Part shown: piece by piece, positions 59,352 through 64,000 of the stretch | Layout of the letters: each line of letters opens with the position of its first letter | Numbering within the stretch: the stretch's first letter is position 1 | NCBI GenBank assembly: GCA_963555705.1 | Contig: OY743170.1 | Location: 33,555,362-33,619,361 of the forward strand | Direction: 5' to 3' | Length of the DNA: 64,000 bases | Source: Ligustrum vulgare | Lineage: Eukaryota > Streptophyta > Magnoliopsida > Lamiales > Oleaceae | Notes under the pieces: generated by a model | The model's database searches: none | Told to the model about the DNA's origin: nothing | What the model saw: only the letters and a program-made list of their open reading frames with translations | Made by a program: the position numbers and the translations under genes

Positions 59352-59807
59352 TGTAAGAATTAATGTACAAGCTCAATTGGTTGGGTTGGACTTTAGTTAC
59401 TTGTTGGACAATAATGGCCCAAGCCCGCTATCTAAACCCTAATTAGTTTATTACTTAAACCTACAAGAACTAGGTTTAGTTGTAAGAGAATCAAGAGAGT
59501 CACTTTTCTAGCATTAGGTTTTTCTCTTGCTAGCACAAAGACAAAAATCAATTCTCTCAAATCCATTCCAATAGTCGGAGAATGATGGAGTTCCAGATTC
59601 AACTCGTTGTGTAGATTTCTGTTAGAGGCTGGACAATTGAATAGCTGGTGGTGACAAGATTGTACCTCCTGTTTCAGATTTCATATTCACGGCGTTCATC
59701 AAAGGTATCATCTTTATCACAAATTCTATCTAATTGCAAGATTGGTCCGGGCTAGGTTTCGTGTCTGTTTAATTTTCGTTGTACATGTATGACCTGAAAA
59801 CTTACAG

Positions 59808-59820
59808 TGGTATCAGAGCC
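59808..59820 (+). other. Primer-binding site, initiator-Met tRNA type
   Basis: tggtatcagagcc one base after the LTR end (..cttaca). A perfect match to the complement of the plant initiator-Met tRNA 3' end. Confidence 0.88.
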
Positions 59821-60639
59821 TACCTTGTTACTTGTAAGAGTTTGTTAGATTATTTGATGAATTCAATATGATTGAAATCAATTTCTTGCTTCTAGCTTTT
59901 TGAGAAAATTATTTTTCTTGATCTAAATTTGATTTGGAGAAGAAAATTAATTTTTGGTCGAAAAATTGGATTCGAAAGGGTGGATGGCGATTTGGCGGCC
60001 TCTGGTGAAGGGGTGGCGACTGTTGCTGTCGGAAAAGGTGCTCCACAGGGCAGCAGTGCTCAGAGCGCAGTCATGCAGTTGCTTATGACGTCCATCACCG
60101 CTGCTATCATCGGCAGTGTCACCTCATGCCGCTGCCTGGACTGGAAGTACCAGCGCTGCTGGTATTGTAGCGGCAGCGTCGAGCGACGCTGCCGCATCAG
60201 TGTTCTGCTGCTACAGAGAAGGCAACGTAAAGGAGCTGTTGAGATTTGCAGAGCCTTCCGGCTGCTGAGATTTTTGCCATTCAACGGCGGCTGCTGGTGT
60301 GAGATACGACTCCATCACCGGCACCAGGAACAAGAAATGGCAGAGACGAGTTCGGTCTTCAGATTTTTGGGGGCGGGGGCTTCCTCCAAAATTTGGGAAT
60401 TTGCAAGGGCCTATTTGCAATTTCTAATCAGGGTTTAGAATTGAGGCGGGGGCATTGTTGAATTTTTTGAAATTTTAAGCCCTTGTCTGCAATTATGAAA
60501 TAATGGTCAAATTATAATTTTATAAATAGAGGCCCAAGTTACAATTTTTGAAATTGGAGGGTCTACCTGTAATTTTGAACTATGGGGTCAAATTGCAATT
60601 TTTAAAAAGGGTTTAAAATTTGGTTTTGAATGGGTTTGA

Positions 60640-61230
60640 CCCAATTTAAAAACTTTGAATAGAAATCTAATTTTGACCCAATTCAAAAATTTTATTTTAA
60701 AATTCACGACTTTTAAATTATTGTTAAAATTGAATTTTAACAGAATGTATAAATTTGACCCTAAATTGAATTTTATTTTATTTTATTTAGAAGTTTTATC
60801 CTAATTTAAAATATTAATTCGATTTGCCCTAATTTTAGAATTAAAGTTTGGACTCTAATTTGATGTTTAATTAAAATTTGATTTTAATTAAATTCGAGTT
60901 ATTAATTAGTTAATTCGATTAATTGAATATCCTAAATTCAATTAACCCTAAAATCTTGAAATTGGAGTTGGACTCTAATTTAGTATTTAATTAAATTTTG
61001 ATTTGAATTAAATATACCCATCAATAAAGTATTGATTAATTAATTATTAAATTGAATTTTATTTTATTTTTGGAGTTTTATCCTAAATTAAGATGTAAAT
61101 TCAATTTTCCCATTTTGGAATTAGATTTGGACTCTAATTTGATATTTGATTAAAATATGATTTTAATTAAATAAGTCCCGCTAACTGAAGTTAGTTAATT
61201 AATTTGATTAATTAATTATTGTTCCGATCC
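60640..61230. repeat. Degenerate AT-rich repeat zone in the copia-like leader
   Basis: The phrase 'ttggactctaatttgatatttaattaaa' recurs about every 120-180 bp with many 'taattaatt' variants. No coding potential. Confidence 0.65.
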
Positions 61231-61829
61231 ATTTTATCTAAATTAGTTTAGAAGGCCGAAATTGTTAGAAACTTGAAAGTTGTTTATATAATATTAGATA
61301 TTATATTTTTATACATTTATATTTATATGATGAATGTGTATTTAGTGGATGGTTATTGACTCGACCCATGTGATTTGTTGGATGGTTAATTTATTCTGCT
61401 TTTATTGGTTGGGCTTGTGAGCCTATTATTATTTAATTGGGCCTGCGTGCCTATTATTTAATTTATTTGAGCTCACGAGCTCTAGTTTGTAGATATGGGC
61501 CTGGCCGTCCATTTGATTCAGGCCAACGTGCCAACTAGTATAGGATACAGGTTGCAACTGGCCACAAGAAGACAACTAGTATAGGATACAGGTTGCTGCA
61601 GCAGATGAAGATTATTGCATTTAGCATTCGATGATCGAATGCAATGTCCCCTAGGAATTGACCAACTAGTCTTCTTCATGGCTCGAGAAGACTAGATAGA
61701 TATTGTCCATAATCATCCACAGTAATATTGTATATATGATTAATTGCATGGTGGATGTTAGTTAATATACATAGGAATGATGAGACAAACCCCTCACTTA
61801 AAATTATATTAAGTCATGTGTTTTCCATT

Positions 61830-62365
61830 GTTATAATGAAAAATCAGAGTTTATTATCGATGTCAGCTTGTTGAGTCACTCAAGGCTACACGCTGGTAGA
61901 TATGTTTCTCATTATGAAGTATTAGATACTTCTGAACAATGGGTCGGACTTAACCAAAACCACATCCTTTATTGAGTCAATCAAAAGGAATATAATTTTG
62001 GAAGCAATTTATTAAATTCGTATTAATTGGTTAATACAAAGTGCCTTCCATTGTTATAATGAATAAACTAGAATCCTCCCTCGATGCAGCTTGTTGAGTC
62101 ACTCAAGGCTGCGAGTGGGAAGGTGTGTTTGTCATTATGAAATATAAGATGTTTCTGAAAAATTGATAGAATTTAACTGAAATCTATCTTTTGTTGAGTC
62201 ACTCAAGGAGATAAGATTTTGGAGGCACAATCAAGTAAATACATAAGATGTTTGCGACAAAGAGTTGTCTACATGATGGTCTAGGAGTCACATGAAGATG
62301 TGATTGATAGGAGTATCTACCTGGATGTTTCATTAGAGCTTGTTGAGTCACTCAAGGTTCTAATG
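61830..62365. repeat. Tandem duplication of about 225 bp with TTGTTGAGTCACTCAAGG sites
   Basis: Copies start about 61835 and 62060 (shared 'cattgttataatgaa' lead). The 18-bp phrase ttgttgagtcactcaagg appears at about 61869, 62091, 62194 and 62340, with a mutated copy near 61972. Its core TTGAGTCACTCAA is a 13-bp odd-length palindrome containing TGAGTCA, the AP-1/GCN4-like bZIP core. Confidence 0.85.
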
Positions 62366-63166
62366 GAATAAACAGGATCCTAGCCTACTGTGAATCTAAC
62401 AGGATTCTACGAGATTAATGTTGAGGGTCATTAATTCAAGTAAAACAGTGGGAGCAATCGATTTAATAAAAGACCTTATTAAATTGATTTATGCATGATA
62501 ATACGTGATTCTATTTATTATTGTTGTTGTATGAGTTTTAAAATTTGAGTTGTTACTTGAACTTATGGAGTGTAATTGACACTCTATAAGTTCATTAGAT
62601 TGAAATCCTTGAATTGGCGTCGTCCTTTGAGAAATGATCTCAAAACACGATATGATCGAGAATACTCTTCTCGAACATGCCAATAATAGGACACTACATT
62701 TATAACTGCGAGGCTTCCTTAACCGAACTGAAGAAATGAGAAGTTTGGTGAATCTTCTACTTCAGTTTTCTATTTGATAGAGGTTAAATAATCTTCTTAG
62801 CCAATCGAGTATTAGATACCAATAATATACAATGGCTAAAAGTATAATAATTGTGAAAAATGGTGATATACCTATTTGTAGGTAATAAAGCAAATGTTGC
62901 TTGAAAAGCTTAAGAAGTTATCACCTATTTTTGTCTTCTCATTCAGTTTAAAATTAGACAATTGTTAATTAAAGTTCTTATGAAGAACGACACTTCTACT
63001 TCATGTTTGGACATGAAATGATTATCCTCTGTAATTAAAAATAATAGTTATTCGTTAACTTAGATGGGATACTATGGAAGTGAGGTAAGTAACAAATAGT
63101 CTACATTCTGAATATTGATAATGCAAAGAAGAAGTCACACTCAAATATGACACTTGACTAATTCAA

Positions 63167-63167
63167 T

Positions 63168-63200
<33 letters not shown>
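63167..63200. repeat. (AT)n microsatellite
   Basis: About 16 uninterrupted AT units within the copia-like internal region. Confidence 0.95.
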
Positions 63201-63202
<2 letters not shown>

Positions 63203-63239
63203 ACCTTGGAGATAAATTGAAAAGTCAATTTTTGGAAAA

Positions 63240-64000
63240 AGGAAAAGTGGGATGGTTGATCCACTGAACCTGTTACATTCAGATGTAAGTGGGCATATGT
63301 CAGAGTGGTATTTAGTTATTAGATAACATTGATAGTCATTGTAATTTATAATGCAGTTTAAATCTGAGAGTTTGAAAATTTCAAATAATGCATATATAAA
63401 TTAGAAGGCCAAAATGAGAAAAATATTCTAAGCACATAGATTTGATCAAAGTGAAGAATATTTTAAAGTGATTGACTTCAAGATTATGTTATGAGAACAT
63501 AATTTTCGCATAGATAACTCTTTCACATACGTCTTGGCACAATGGCGAATCCGAAAGGACAAAGATTGCAATTGATGCAATCATTGATGAAGCCACACAA
63601 AATCTCCAAACAGTTTTTAGAACTTTGCACTGAAAACTTTATATTACACACTTAGTCGTGTTACATGATAATCAGTTGATGAAGGTCCATATAAGATTTG
63701 GATTTAAAAGGTCTAATCTTCCTCGTGTTAAGATTTAAGACCTCAATACTTATTAGAAGTATAACAAATTTGGATAAGCAATAGCCTTAGTCCAATGTGT
63801 ATATTTGTACGAATAAAAGTATAACATGAAAGAGTGCATGATTACACGTATACCTAATCAATTAAATAAGCTCGAATATGTGTTTGCATTGGATGAGGCA
63901 CAAATCGATGCTTGGGACACGATTGGTGTTCAGGACGTGGCGACGACTGAGAATGCACTAGCTCCATGTAAAGATATTAGAATCATGTATTCTCTATTGA
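63240..64000 (+). pseudogene. Copia-like integrase remnant
   Basis: Fragments in shifting frames on plus include DPLNLLHSDVSGHM (first integrase Asp region, 63260-63300). A stretch reading LSHTSWHNGESERTK follows (63510-63560), where the family has the pre-Glu motif and ER..R. The end has DEAQIDAWDTIGVQDVA-like linker sequence. Many stops interrupt it. Weak but consistent with Ty1/copia order after the Met-type primer site. Confidence 0.5.

Larger units (their letters stand above)
59352..64000 (+). mobile_element. Decayed Ty1/copia-like element (3' end beyond window)
   Basis: A TG...CA LTR of about 455 bp (59352-59806; the start is less certain) is followed by a primer-binding site tggtatcagagcc (59808-59820) complementary to initiator-Met tRNA, typical of Ty1/copia. 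The internal region is long and mostly non-coding. It includes a 169-codon frame at 59929 of unusual Arg/Cys-rich composition, AT-rich repeats and the TTGAGTCACTCAAGG array. Copia integrase remnants follow from about 63250. The right LTR lies outside the window. Confidence 0.65.

Noticed and set aside
59929..60438. 169-codon frame as a host gene
   Set aside because: Arg/Cys-rich with no family resemblance, and located between the copia-type primer site and decayed pol. More likely an open stretch in the element leader.

Overview
The window is nuclear DNA from a flowering plant, probably a eudicot. The evidence is spliced genes with GT-AG introns, an intact plant-type ribosomal protein eS26 gene with a telo-box promoter, and dense layers of plant transposon families (MULE, hAT, PIF/Harbinger MITEs, LINE, Ty3/gypsy, Ty1/copia). 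I cannot name the species. Only one host gene looks intact (eS26, minus strand, 41469-44026). Two other host-like genes are damaged or uncertain: a zinc-knuckle/GRF zinc-finger gene at about 46.0-46.4 kb and a FAR1-related-like gene at about 53.9-55.3 kb. No bacterial-type operons, CRISPR arrays, rRNA or tRNA genes were seen.

Layout. 0-8.86 kb: a large Mutator-like element (MULE-1) carrying a decayed Ulp1-protease-like gene on the plus strand, convergent with a MuDR-type transposase gene on the minus strand. The transposase is split by a complete 3.19-kb hAT element with a perfect 8-bp target duplication. 8.86-12.89 kb: a non-autonomous element with imperfect terminal inverted repeats of several hundred bp, carrying a 5'-truncated LINE with a 13-bp target duplication. 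12.9-16.4 kb: low-complexity DNA with a Harbinger-type MITE. 16.4-19.6 kb: a solo-LTR-like element (copy A) with a second Harbinger-type MITE inside. 19.85-20.37 kb: a small hAT-like element.

20.6-40.5 kb is a nest at least four layers deep. A second MULE transposase gene is split by a minus-strand Ty3/gypsy chromovirus-like element (21119-39777). That element was hit by a full Athila-like Ty3/gypsy element (23427-33809, target duplication gttgc) and by a solo LTR (34341-37465, gtcac), which was itself hit by another solo LTR (34348-35952, ttcac). Removing each insert plus one target copy rejoins the interrupted reading frames, so relative ages can be read directly.

41.5-44.1 kb: the eS26 gene. 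44.2-45.1 and 55.7-57.1 kb: two copies of one MITE-like family. 46.4-53.1 kb: solo-LTR-like copy B, related to copy A and inserted in the GRF gene. It contains a complete hAT element (48571-52318) with one uninterrupted 814-codon transposase frame, the only element here that looks potentially autonomous. 57.4-59.1 kb: an element with perfect 58-bp inverted repeats, iterated palindromes and a FAR1-like fragment with five 15-residue repeats. 59.35-64 kb: the 5' part of a decayed Ty1/copia element with an initiator-Met primer-binding site.

I found no convincing undescribed protein system. The most unusual pattern is that several unrelated transposons each carry their own short, CpG-containing palindrome repeated several times in LTR or subterminal DNA, in one case in pairs exactly 21 bp apart.
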